Source: Metarhizium brunneum
Lineage: Eukaryota > Ascomycota > Sordariomycetes > Hypocreales > Clavicipitaceae
Direction: 5' to 3'
Assembly (NCBI RefSeq): GCF_013426205.1
Contig: NC_089425.1
Span: 1,302,001-1,366,000, forward strand
Length of the DNA: 64,000 nucleotides
The position numbers and the translations under genes are program-made. The notes beneath the pieces were generated by a model that was given only the letters and a program-made list of their open reading frames with translations, was not told the DNA's origin and did no database searches. Below, piece after piece: positions 14,139-24,975 of the stretch (position 1 is its first letter; every line of letters begins with the position of its first letter).

Positions 14139-16323
14139 ATGTCCACTATGCAGCCTCGCACACGCTCTCGCGTGACCTCGACGAAATCGACGACGAGGAC
14201 GGGCCCTCTCGCGAGTTTTTCAAATTCAGCGCATGCATATGGAACCGGTCTTCCAGTCTTGTCCGTGCTGTTCACGAATTTGAGACTGCTGGATCTGGAT
14301 ACTTTGCCGGACTGGCCAGATGTTAGTCTCGATACGTTTGCCGGGACAGGAGTGCAATGGCAGAAGAGGAGGGTGCATTGTGTTGAGTGGATTTTGGTGA
14401 GGTTATTCGAACTTTGGGATGTGGAGGAAGCCTGTGCAGTAAGTTCCCTGAGCTAATCATGCTGTTCGAGTCTGTGTGCCTAACGACCATTGTATGCAGA
14501 AATTCAAACCCTTCTTTCCTCCTGCGGACCAAATACAATCCGTCAATCTACGCTCCGCACTCCTCCGAGGCCTCGAAACCGCTAAAAAGAATGGCGTGCT
14601 CGGCCGCGATACTATTATTCGAAAGACCATGCTCGACGACTGCAAAGGCGAACGGCTCGAAGAAGTTCTGGCCTACTTTTCTACGGCTGTTCTCAAGAAA
14701 GTCCTAGAGGAGAATATACAGGCGTCCGGTACACATCCCCCAGTTGCTGTCAATTTGGCATTTGAAAATAGAGGGTATGATGGCGACAATGGCGAGTTGA
14801 ATGTCCTGATACTGGCTTATAAAACCTCACTATGCCGGTTTCTGCATCAGAAAAATAATACTAGGGACATGTTTCGCGACTTTGAAGACCTGCTGGGCGT
14901 CAAAGAGAGGGGTGTTGTGCGAAGAATGGAGGCAATTCGGGCGAAGGAAGCTGACCCCAATCGGGATACGTTGTCCAACAATGCGAGGGAGGAGATGAGG
15001 CGTTTGGTTCGGAACAACTGGTCTGGAAATGAGAATTGGATGCAGACTTTGATTTATGGTGATTCTGATGATAAGGGGACTGGTTTACTGGCTATGCCGT
15101 TTGAGAAGGTCTGGCGAGGAGTTCAACAGCAGCGCTTGGCGGAATTTGAGGAGCATTCAGGTGGATTGTTGGAACAGCTGGATAAGAGGGTGTGGGCTCA
15201 AAGAGAACGGCTAGCGAGGTGGGATACGTTTCGAAAGGAGACGTTTGGCCAGTTTATCCAAGGACCCGTATCTCCAATGAAGCAGCGAGCTGTCGAGAAG
15301 AGACCCGACAAGGGTATTGACTTTAAATTTTCTGCACATACTGAGCTGCAAGTAGGATGGAGCACCGATATTGGCAAGAACCCGACACTTGCGCCGGAAT
15401 ATGAAGATTTGGTGGAGGGATTACAAGGAGAGCTATCTCGTATCAAAGACGTGGATTCCAACATCCCTGACTTTGTACGCAGAAGGAACTCTGGACAGCG
15501 ATTCAGGGCGTCATTTGGACACTCCTCAGATGCCGCTGAGACTGTTTCCGAGATCAGTGAACTGGAAGACGAGCCATATGAACGACTACCAGCATCTTTT
15601 CCTGTTCGGACCAACCGCACGAAACTAGAAAGCCTGCGACGACACCCAGTTAAACCGCAAATAATACACTCCGAAGTCTTCAACCAGTCCACCTCGACGG
15701 CAAGCTCAGCTTCACCACCCCACGAAGGGTCTCCCCAAAACCAACAAATCTCCCTGTCCCGAGTCGAAGACTTCGACGAGATCGAACCACCCCCATCACC
15801 AACCCAAACTAGAGCCGACCATATCCTCTCATCTTTGGACAACGCATCACCGTCTCCCACAACCCGTTTCAAGCAGCGGCCAACTCTGTCCCTTGCACAA
15901 CGCACCCGTCTTTCCATGGCAGGAAACCACTCTCCCTTTCTCGAAGAAGAAACCGAACTGCCGCTCCGACCACCAATTAGCAACAAATATGGTCCCACCC
16001 CTCCCTCCGAACCAGAGTCTAAACCGGTGGATAATGAGCCCATGGATCTAGTTAGCAGGACGCGGCTTAGCATGGCTGGCTTTGAAAAGGCGCAGAAGAA
16101 AGCCCAGCTTGAAAGGAGGAACAGCCTGCGGAAGAACAAGGTTTTGCCGAGAAAGGAGGGCAGCTGCTTCCCAAAGGTGGAGGAGGAGCAGGAGGAAAAA
16201 GGGAGGGCAGAGTTGACGGAGGAGTTGATTCTAGAAGAGGATGTGGAAGCGGTGTTCAAGTCGAGGCCGAGAATCAAGGCTAGTCCATTGGCGAGTCCGA
16301 GTAAGGAATGGGAACAGGAATGA
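14139..16323 (+). CDS. HAUS augmin-like complex subunit 6
   Basis: A spindle/centrosome protein of the augmin complex, which recruits gamma-tubulin to existing microtubules. Exon 1 (14139-14438, 100 codons) and exon 2 (14500-16323) join in phase 0 across a 61-nt intron to give 707 residues. The join rebuilds the HAUS6 N-terminal domain: LFTNLRLLDLDTLPDWP, CVEWILVRLFELWDVEEA, KFKPFFPPADQIQSVNLR and DTIIRKTMLDDCKGER. The C-terminal half is low-complexity, rich in Ser, Pro and Glu, as expected for the disordered augmin tail. It contains two copies of a RTRLSMAG motif (near residues 580 and 630). Identification rests on the N-terminal domain. The convergent neighbour is the mitochondrial ribosomal protein gene. 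Confidence 0.85.
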
Positions 16324-16707
16324 GTTTTTGATAGACGGCGTAATAAATTTCTTTCCCGCAACTGCTACATGTCAGTGAGCATCATGCTGAAATTGTCGTG
16401 GATGGCGCGTAATGTGGCTCGAATTAACAGACGTTGAGCTTTCATTTCTGCTTTGGCACTTATTTACGTTTTCAAAGATTCCTGCCAAGGCAAGTCATGT
16501 ACAGTACCAAATACTCTCCATACAAATCGAATATCAAATGTGAATTACGCAGGATTGTATCACCACAACCAGCTGCAGGCACCAAATCAGTCGGGCACCA
16601 TCACAATTACGCAAGAATAACTACGATAGGTCCATATATTGCCCTTGAAATGCCGTTTATTGTACAAACCATTCCGCGTTCTATAGTACACACGCCCCGT
16701 GGCCGGC
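16324..16707. other. Convergent intergenic spacer
   Basis: 384 nt between the 3' ends of the HAUS6 gene (plus) and the bS21m gene (minus). No gene or terminator structure is recognised. Confidence 0.5.
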
Positions 16708-17489
16708 TCACCAGCCTTGCTTCTTCAACTCCATGACCCTATTCACAGCGGCCTTGAATCCCGTCTTGAACCGGGACCTCCACCGCTGGCTCCTTAACCG
16801 CTTCTTCTTGAGGCCCTTGCGCTCGTGGAACTTTTGTGAATGGAATTTGTTCTTGATCTTTTGGTCGCGGCACATCTTCTCGAGCACGCGCAGGGCTACC
16901 ATGGGCGTCGGGGCAGAGGTGGGGGACAGGCGGTCCTGTATGAAGACGGTGCGGCCAGAGACGGCCTTGGTGCGCACTTTTGGCATGTCCATGGGGTTGG
17001 AGGCGCTGCGTTTGTAGGCGTACGAGGAGGCCTTTTCGGAGATGATGTTGGCCAGGTCAATGGTGATGTTGGTGCGGCTCACCGCGTCGTAGGCGTGCGC
17101 TGGGTTCTCTTGAGGCTCGGGGATGGCGGGAGCGGCGGAGGCGGGAGGAGGCGGAGGAGGAGGCACGGAGGCGTTGGGTGAAGACGACGTGGAATGGGTT
17201 GGTTTGTCCCGAGGTTTGGTGGGTTCGGCGGGAGCGTAATTGCCCACGAGGGGGTTGGATCGCACGGGGCCCCTTGGATTGGGAGAGGATGCGTTGTAGG
17301 TTGGTTTTGAGGAGGCGATTCGTAGAGGGAGGGCTGTGGAAAATGCTCGTGTGGCCAGGACGGTGACCGGTGAGGTCACGGCCATTCGGGACAGCATGGC
17401 GCTGGTGTATCTTGATGCGGCCCTGCGAAATTTAGTACATGATCGGCGTTGGAAGAATGGATGGTGTTGAATTTACGGAGTACTCACAT
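16708..17489 (-). CDS. mrp21: Mitochondrial small-subunit ribosomal protein bS21m (Mrp21)
   Basis: Component of the mitochondrial 37S ribosomal subunit. The C-terminal third carries the S21 fold and its basic tail (ALRVLEKMCRDQKIKNKF, ERKGLKKKRLRSQRWRSRF). The N-terminus is rich in Arg, Ser and Ala, as for a mitochondrial targeting peptide, followed by a long Pro-rich linker with eight consecutive prolines. The main exon is 16708-17422. A 65-nt intron (17423-17487, GTGAGT..CAG) ends exactly inside a start codon: A and T come from exon 1 (17489, 17488) and G from exon 2, giving MAASRYTSAMLSRMAVTS in frame, 238 residues in all. If that AUG is not used, translation could start at the ATG beginning at 17397, nine codons further in. 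Divergent from the RBM25-like gene, with about 440 nt between starts. Confidence 0.88.
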
Positions 17490-17926
17490 TCTGAATGCTG
17501 TTGGCCCTGCACCAGCCGTATGTCCAGATCAATTGATATCGCGAGACGGGGAGCTTCGCTCGATATAAATGATAGCTAAAAGTTGCTGGGGGAAGGTAGT
17601 CGGAGCGGAGCAAAATTGATGCGGGCAGTGGAAGGAGACGATGGATTTAGCTGGTTTTGGTGGGCAGCTCCACTGGACCCGTTGGTCGTGGGCTGGAGCT
17701 CTTTTTCGGCGAGCCATCCGTCTTTGACGACTGATCGTTCCTTCTTCGACAAACTTATCGCCGACTTGTTGCAAGTCATCGGTGCTGAATCTTGTACGGT
17801 CAAGAATTGGGCATTTCAACCATATCGAAGGAGTGCGCCGATTTTTGACGGTTGCTGCGTTCGATTGCCCGTCCCTCGGTGACTTTCTCGGCGGAGTCGC
17901 GATACGTTGCGAGACGAACGGACGAC
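17490..17926. other. Shared divergent promoter region
   Basis: About 440 nt separate the start codons of the bS21m gene (minus) and the RBM25-like gene (plus), so both promoters must lie here or overlap. No TATA box is obvious. Confidence 0.5.
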
Positions 17927-20327
17927 ATGTCCTACAATCAGTACGGGGGTATGTTACTTGCAGAATGTCAAATATAGAGCCTATGGAATACTGGTTTTAA
18001 CACTGCCGTCTAGGGAACCCCTACGGTATGCCACCGGGCTATGGTGGCTACGGCGCACCACCTCCTGGCAGGAATGCGCCCCCAGGTCTTGGTACGACTA
18101 CTACACTCGATGCAAATTGTGAGGGAGTACTGACTTTGGATGATATAGGACCCCCTCCCGGTATGGCTGCTCCTCCCGGTATGGGAGCCCCTCCAGGTAT
18201 GCAGCAAGCCAACGCTCCCCAATCTGGGCGTCCTGGCGGCTTACCCGCCAGCTTTCAGGCTCCAGCCAATATGCCGAATATCAACTTCAACGCGCCCGTT
18301 ATTCGCCTAGGGACGAGCACACCGACGACGGAGGGTGGACGGGGTGATCGGTCGCAAGCCTCGGGCGGTAGACCTGGTCTTGGTATGGAGCGTGGTTCCG
18401 ATCAGGGACGGGGTGCTGCCAGGGAATCCGTCCAAGTGCTCATCCCACCAACTGCCGATGAGAAACTCCGAACGATTATGCTTCACCAGATCCCAGACGG
18501 CATACAAGGCGATGAGGGTGTTCAGAAGCTACTCGGTGCCGTTGGAATATTGCGCAAGTGGGAGTCTTCGGCGAGTGTGATAGACGAACACAAAGGCACA
18601 AAGTTTGGTTTCGCCATGTTCGACGATGCTGAGTCACTATCCAATGCTGTCAAGCTTTTGCACGAGCAAGATGTGGAAGTGCCGGTTCAACGCCAAAGCG
18701 GCTCGACCGATGCCCCCCCCGAGGACGATAATTTCGAGGGCATTAAGAAGGTGACGCTTCAGGTTGCTGTTGACCCTACCACCCTCAAATACGCAGAGAC
18801 TTTCGAAGAGAGTAGAGCAGACAATCCAGCTGCTTTTGGGAAGTTGGAGGATGCTCAGGCAGCTCTGAAGCAAGTTCTGCGCGAGTTGTTTTATCCTCCA
18901 ATCAGCAACGGTACGGACGCCGATGGTGACACTGCCATGAAGAATGACGCCGACGAGAATGTTGAAGTGGTCAATATCCCCATAGCACAGGAAGATGAAT
19001 TGGCTGATATTCCTGCTGAGATGCGGGAGGTTGTGGCGGGAGAAATCGCCGCGTTCCGTGAGAGGAGTAATCAGCGAGATCTAGAGCGACTACGAAAGGA
19101 GGAGGAAATGGAAGAAATGGAGAGGCAGAGAAACGCTCCGTCTCGACCGTCGGGCGGAGCTAATAACATTCCTCTGGGCCCCAAGGGATCGGTGCCAAAT
19201 GCGCCATCCGGACCCAGGGGCCAAAACGGACATAATCGTGTATCATTTATTAATGGCGAGTTCGGCCTCAACCGAGCTGAAGAAGACTCTGACGCCAGCG
19301 ATGAGGAGCTTAACCAGAGACAAAAGAAAGCACAGCAAGCCGAGGATGACAAGGCGTACGTTGATGCTGAACGCAAGTGGGCAAATCGAGAACGTTCAAG
19401 ACAGTCGGCACTGGATCGAGAACAAGACCGTGAGAAGCAGGAAGCCGAGACTGGGCAGCTCAAAAGGGACGAGCACCTGGGAAGAGAAAAGTCGTGGGAC
19501 GATGAACGAGAGGCCAGCCGCAAGTCACATCCTTATTACCGCGATCACGCGACATGGGCTCGGAAGCGCGGCATGGACCGGGCAGATGAGGAGAGTAAAG
19601 ACGATGCGGACCGACGAGCCGAAAATGACGAGCGTCGCCGGGAGCAGGCACAAATGGAGAGGGCCAGAGGCATGGCCGACTCGTTCTTGGACCAGCAAGC
19701 TGAAGAGATGGACCGGCGTGAAGCCGCTGCCGCTGCGGCCCCTCAGCCATTCAAGCTTTCTCTTGGTGCAGCTGCCCAAAAAGCCCAAGCTTCCAGAGTG
19801 CCCCAGCGCCGTACAATTGCCGAGGTGGAAGGCCTGCTGGACGACGAGGACACGGAACAATCCACCAAGCGTCAACTTATCCCTATCCAGATGGAGCCGA
19901 TATCTGGAGCGGCCGCTATGACGGAAGAAGAGATCTCGCAGGCTGTCAGAGCTCTTGCCCAGGAAATTCCATCGGAAAGGGACGGGCTGTGGAGCTGGGA
20001 AGTCAAGTGGGATTACATGGACGACTCTGTCATCCGGGAGAAGCTACGGCCGTTTGTTGAGAAGAAGGTGGTGGATTACTTGGGTGTGCAGGAGGAGATG
20101 CTGGTGGAGGCAGTGGAGGAGCATTTGCGAAAGCACGGCACTGCCGCTGCACTGGTGGAGGAGCTCGAAGGGGTAAGTGACGGCTTGATTGAATCGCTTG
20201 ACGAACGAGATGATTTTTACTGACTGTTTTCTAGGCGTTGGATGAGGATGCGGAGGATCTGGTCAAGAAGTTGTGGCGCATGGTGATTTTCTTCACCGAG
20301 AGTGAGAAGCGAGGGTTGCCAGCGTAG
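17927..20327 (+). CDS. RBM25/Snu71-like splicing factor with C-terminal PWI domain
   Basis: A predicted nuclear, U1 snRNP-associated pre-mRNA splicing factor. Exons: 17927-17948, 18014-18091, 18149-20172, 20235-20327, giving 738 residues in phase. Order: a Gly/Pro-rich N-terminus with repeats of PPGMAA/PPGMGA type; an RRM-like region near residues 125-205 (TIMLHQIPDGIQGDEG, GTKFGFAMFDDAESL); a long Arg/Glu/Asp-rich charged and probably coiled-coil stretch; and a C-terminal PWI domain (DGLWSWEVKWDYMDDSV, LRPFVEKKVVDYLGVQEE, LVKKLWRMVIFFTESEKRG). The last intron falls inside the PWI domain, and splicing restores its C-terminal helix. Intron 2 (18092-18148) is 57 nt, a multiple of three and free of stops. 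It was recognised because removing it restores the PPG repeat rhythm and because it has a TACTGAC branch site. Confidence 0.87.
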
Positions 20328-20446
20328 GGCGGCTCTAGAGGATGGTGTGTAAAGAAGAAAAGCAGGAAAAAATAAGTCGATCATAGTTTCTCATGGTATA
20401 GGCGGCGTCGGTGGTGTATTTTAGTTCCAATACGGCGATGGCTGGG

Positions 20447-20758
20447 CTAGTGATGCGGGATACCATTTGTTGTAATTGATGTAGACGGAGAATAGGTATG
20501 GATATACCGACTGGTTGTTGGGTGTGACGTGACGATGCGTGTGAGAAGCGAGAAATATGTGCTGAGCGGGGGAGTATGCCGTGACGGAGTTGCAGTTACA
20601 AACCACTCTGGTGTTGGACGACGTGGCGCTTTACTTGGATCACTTCCAAGTATCTTGCCGGCACTAATTGGTGCAAAGGAATCGTCGTCAAGGGCTTGTT
20701 TTAACTGTCTCATACTTTCGTTCTCGTCCCTACAGAAGGTGTAAGGGTCGCGAGTCAT
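20447..20758 (-). CDS. Hypothetical small protein
   Basis: A 103-codon frame, tail to tail with the RBM25-like gene. The first half has protein-like composition (MTRDPYTFCRDENESMRQLK, then DDDSFAPISAGKILGSDPSK). The second half is Ser/Thr-rich and looks non-coding. A donor-like GTAACT after the codons for PEWF could splice to a second short exon in another frame ending in PASLAQPSPYWN. I do not recognise the family. A transcript would be needed to fix the structure. Confidence 0.33.
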   Translation of the reverse strand: MTRDPYTFCRDENESMRQLKQALDDDSFAPISAGKILGSDPSKAPRRPTPEWFVTATPSRHTPPLSTYFSLLTRIVTSHPTTSRYIHTYSPSTSITTNGIPHH

Positions 20759-21746
20759 CTATTTGGTGGCGGGCGCCAGAGTTCGTGGGCCAAGACAAAA
20801 TTGGGCAGGAAAATTGAAGATGAAGTCGTGTGTCAGTGCCACGGAGAGAGAGCTAAAAGGGCACACTTTTTGGCTGGATATCAGGGATATTCGACCAACG
20901 ACCGCCATTTTGTTCCCTGGCTAGACGGCTAAACTCGATAACCGTATTGACACCGAAGGACCATTCCGGTATGCAGGTCTGGGGCCGGCCCTTGGTAGTT
21001 GTATGAGATGCTTAGTCTCATGGTTTGAATTGGGGGGTATGTCAATGACAGTCCTTGCGTTTGATGCTCTTATGCTTGTGTGCAACATAGCAGAGGCAGT
21101 GAAGCTAGGTTCTAGAATTGAATATTCATTAGGCTGTGATGCTGAGCCTCCGTGGGCCTTGAAGTCGATCATGCCAGAAGCCTTTTCATAATTTATAAAA
21201 CAGTATAAAGCCAAACGTGTTGATGCATCTGAATGCTGAGACCTGCGACTTTGGAACCGCAAACGACTTACACGCCACCCACCACTCTATACAACTCGCG
21301 CGTCGGCATGATGAGATGATGTCGTCGGAGGCTCGGAGCCGGGCCGACGATGGCCGCCAAGGTGCCGTGCCGAGGCATCAACGATGGGAATGTCCATTCT
21401 CCTCACCCATTGGCTCTTTCCCCCTCCTGCCCGACCGTTGGTGCATCTCCACCCCCGGATTTCCCTGGTGGAGTGACATCAATACAATAGACAGCATAAC
21501 TACTACATATCACACAATCACCCTCACGCTGCATTCAACTTGCACCCTCGCGCTTTTTCATTCTCACCTGAATCACAGTCTGGATAAGCTGCATTTGCTC
21601 CGCTTGGCCCCAGTATAGCCGTCGCATGTAGCTACACTGTCGAGGTCCAAGATCCAACATCGCACGATAACCGCCTCACATCTCACTCTCATCCTTCACA
21701 TCATTCTTCATATCAAAAGGGCCTTTCGCCTCGGCAAGACACCGCC
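20759..21746. other. Intergenic, about 990 nt
   Basis: Upstream region of the enoyl-CoA hydratase-like gene; the last 250 nt are pyrimidine-rich. No gene is recognised. Confidence 0.5.
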
Positions 21747-22598
21747 ATGACTCTCAACAACTTCACCAACCCGCCCCCCTCTGTGCCCAACGTCATCCTC
21801 TCCTTCCCCCGCTTCCACGTCCTCCTCGTCACCCTCAACCGGCCCAAGAAGCTCAACGCCATCCCGCGAGACCTGCACGCCAAGCTCGACGCCCTCTGGA
21901 ACTGGTACGACGCCGAGCCGACCCTCCGCTGCGCCGTCCTCACCGGCCGCGGCCGCGCCTTCTCCGCAGGCGCCGACCTCAAAGAGTGGAACGACATGAA
22001 CGAGCGCAACGTGCCCAGCGGCCACGACCGCGACCGGACCTGGGAGGACAGCGGCTTCGGCGGCCTCAGCAACCGCCGGGGCAAGAAGCCCATCGTCGCC
22101 GCGGTCAACGGGCTCTGCCTCGGCGGCGCGATGGAGATGGTTCTCAACGCGGACATGGTGATTTCGGCGCCCGACGCGCAGTTTGGCCTGCCCGAGGTGA
22201 CGAGGGGCGTGGTCGCGGGCGCGGGCGCGCTGCCGAGGCTGACGAGGATCGCGGGACGGCAGAGGGCCTCGGAGATGGCGCTCCTGGGGAGGATGCACCC
22301 GGCGCGGCAGATGCTCGAGTGGGGGGTCGTCAACAAGATCGTCGCGGGCAAGGGGGAGCACGCCGTCGTCGAGGAGGCGCTGGGCTGGGCGGTCGGCGTG
22401 GCGTGCAACTCGCCCGACTCTGTGATTGTCAGTAGGGAGGGCTTGCTGGGCGGGTGGGAGGCGGAGGACCCGAGGGCGAGCACGAGGAGGGTCGACCGGG
22501 GGATTTTCAGGAGGATGGATGGCGGGGAGAATATGAGGGAGGGGGTGTTGAGTTTCGTGGAGAGGAGGAAGGCCGAGTGGAAGGATAGCAAGTTGTGA
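21747..22598 (+). CDS. Enoyl-CoA hydratase/isomerase family protein, peroxisomal
   Basis: A crotonase-fold protein of 283 residues with no intron. Oxyanion-hole segments are visible at about residues 71-79 (AFSAGADLK) and 121-131 (NGLCLGGAMEM). FGLPE with a glutamate at residue 150 sits where many crotonases carry a catalytic acid. The C-terminus is Ser-Lys-Leu, a canonical type 1 peroxisomal targeting signal, so a role in peroxisomal acyl-CoA (beta-oxidation or branched-chain) metabolism is likely. The exact substrate cannot be read from sequence. Codon third positions are strongly G/C-biased compared with most neighbours. The GC bias produces long shadow frames on the other strand, which I discounted. 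Confidence 0.9.
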   Translation: MTLNNFTNPPPSVPNVILSFPRFHVLLVTLNRPKKLNAIPRDLHAKLDALWNWYDAEPTLRCAVLTGRGRAFSAGADLKEWNDMNERNVPSGHDRDRTWEDSGFGGLSNRRGKKPIVAAVNGLCLGGAMEMVLNADMVISAPDAQFGLPEVTRGVVAGAGALPRLTRIAGRQRASEMALLGRMHPARQMLEWGVVNKIVAGKGEHAVVEEALGWAVGVACNSPDSVIVSREGLLGGWEAEDPRASTRRVDRGIFRRMDGGENMREGVLSFVERRKAEWKDSKL

Positions 22599-24975
22599 TG
22601 ATTTCTTGTGGCTGGGCTTGATGTGTTGTCGCGTGTCGAGGTGTAGGGAGATGGGATGGGGTTTTGTGTTGGGGGGCTTTTTGCGATGAGCCCTGTGTTA
22701 ATTCCAAGTCGAGGGATTACTACCACGGTTATGAATGACGATGGGGTTCTCGGGCTAGGTTGGAACACGCGCATCTAGTGACCGGAGTTTAGTGTAGTCA
22801 ACCCACGACGGTTTGCAAAACGTCTGGGATACTGCCTATGGTCTGTTCAAGCGTATAGTCGGTATATAAGCAAGCCATATACGTAAAATACAACAATTCA
22901 CTACAGAGTCTATCAATCGATGGGTTGTGATAGCATCCGCCAAATAATTAGCAGATGCACTACGGAGTACTTCTGTGCCTGTTCACTGTGCTGCTTTGAG
23001 GCAGGCTGTTTGCAGTATACTGTCCCTCTACATGGATGGTTGGATATACATACTCCTATTTACATTCAGGGGGGGCATGCTTGAAATGGGACACCTCAAC
23101 CTGAGTCAAGGTATGTGATGGCGTAGAAGGATGATTAGACATGGAGGAACTGGAAAGATGGAAAGCGAAACAGCTAGTGTGGTTGATTGGCTGGTTGGTT
23201 CGAAAATGTGTCAAGGTGGCGATGGACTTATTAGATACGGGTACGGAGTAACTATCTAGTCATGCGTACACTAGACGCTATGAAGTCCTTCGATATGGAC
23301 GTGCGTCTTGACTCTTGAGAGTCTGGCCATCGGAAGCAACAGTAGTACTAGAGTCTGCCTCTCTCCGTTAGCACAGTCTAACCGTCGACTTTGAGGAGAA
23401 GGCTCCGATTCGCCATGGGATTTTCGCGCCTGTGTTTCCCTCCATAAGCAGTAATACCGTTAGTCTCTTGATACGGCTGATGAGCATGAGAGTTGGCAAA
23501 TACTCCGCAACTGCCATAGTGTCGAGGATGCAGAGTATGCTTGAGACGAATGATTCGGCCCATGAGAGTGAAGCGAATACGGAGTACTCCGAGTCAGTGT
23601 CTGTCTTTCCGTACCAAGTTTTTTGATCTGTAACATGTCAAAACGACTGAAACTAGGTGACCGCAGGACTCGAGTGAGAAAAGAAAAAGGGCTCGAGATA
23701 TGACAATTTCCGAAGGCGGGTTACGCGGCACGAGGCAAAGGTTTGGATCCGCTCTCAGCTCACAAATGTCAGCCGTGACTACTCCGTAATTGCGACGTCG
23801 TCGTCGGTGGCGGTCTGTGAGCGGTTCGGGCCGGCACCGTAGCATTTAGTCTTCAGTCATGGTTAGATCGCCAGCAATTTGATTCAACAACGGCGTGACT
23901 ACGGAAGTACTCCGTAGAGAATCCCAAACCGTACCGGAAATGCACACCCGCTGTTCCAAACGAGATTGACTGACGACTGTTTCTCTTTATCTGTCACAAC
24001 CAAGAAAGAGGAAAAAGAAAAGAGCAATTTCTCACCAAAGTAGCCAAGTGGCACTGCTGAACCAGACGTGCATCGCTAATATGCCGTGTAACTCCACCTT
24101 CTCCCAGCATCCTAGAGGGGACGGAGACGAGACTTCCTCTGAATGGACTCATGCCCCCATGTCCGTGCCGAGCCAGGAGTGACTGATTGTAGTAAGCCGA
24201 AGATGCCATGCTCATTGAATAGTACTTTGAACTGATACAGGGTCGGTGCAAAGGGTACTCCGTACGTCGAACAAGACGAACCGAAGAAAGCCGTCCTTCA
24301 CCAAACGGCCACTAGGAACATTGCCCACGTCTCCTTTTCAGCGAGACATGCAGATAAGTTGCATCGCACATGTCGCGCGCTGGACAAATGAAGACGTCTG
24401 CACGTGCATAAAGCTGCGCAGGAAAAAGCAAAAGGAGGGCCTAGACAATGATATGCAGCTTGTTCCCCATCCGAACACACAATTTGCCGTGTCTCCCTCG
24501 CTCCAATTGGCAGAGCACTCTTTTTGGTGGTAATGGCCTCACTCGTCCTGTACAGAGTACAGCAACACAAGAACAAGCTGGCAATGATCACCGGGGTCCA
24601 GCCCGACACATGCAAGCCTCCTCCGTCCTTGCATTCCGCCAGCAAATTCTACTCTAAACGGCGGAAAGAGGTACCACTCAGGGCCGTGTGAACCACACGC
24701 CAAGGGTTTGTTCATGAAGACTTGACGGGAGGAACATGCATCACGCTCCTGCGGCTGAGCATCACAGAAGAGCGTGCCATTGACGGGGGCTCTTCTCCGA
24801 GACACCGAGACAGCCAGAGGATACTGGTGTCGTGCCGATACTTTAAAACCAGGCAGTCAGGGTTCTTTCTTCCGATGTATTCCTGCTCACGGTTGGCCGT
24901 CCGTTGTGCAACTTCCCCAAAAAGCTGGACGCATACAACGCTGCTTGGGCATCAACCAAGGCGAGGCAGAGCACA
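22599..24975. other. Intergenic, 2.4 kb, rich in a 9-mer motif
   Basis: No convincing gene on either strand. The stretch holds six perfect copies of TACGGAGTA or its complement TACTCCGTA, at 22961, 23242, 23578, 23780, 23908 and 24256. The final part should hold the promoter of the DUF2235 gene. Confidence 0.5.
22961..24264. repeat. Cluster of dispersed TACGGAGTA motifs
   Basis: Six exact 9-mer copies in both orientations lie in 1.3 kb: 22961-22969, 23242-23250, 23578-23586, 23780-23788, 23908-23916 and 24256-24264. Further single copies lie at 3924, 5193, 17474 (within the bS21m intron) and 44154. All are non-coding. The function is unknown; it may be part of a small repeat or a protein-binding site. 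Confidence 0.7.

Noticed and set aside
15198..16361. 387-codon minus-strand frame
   Set aside because: Antisense shadow of the HAUS6 exon; Ser/Arg-rich composition with no domain.
21713..22774. 353-codon minus-strand frame
   Set aside because: Shadow of the G/C-biased crotonase gene; Pro/Ser/Arg-rich and without a domain.
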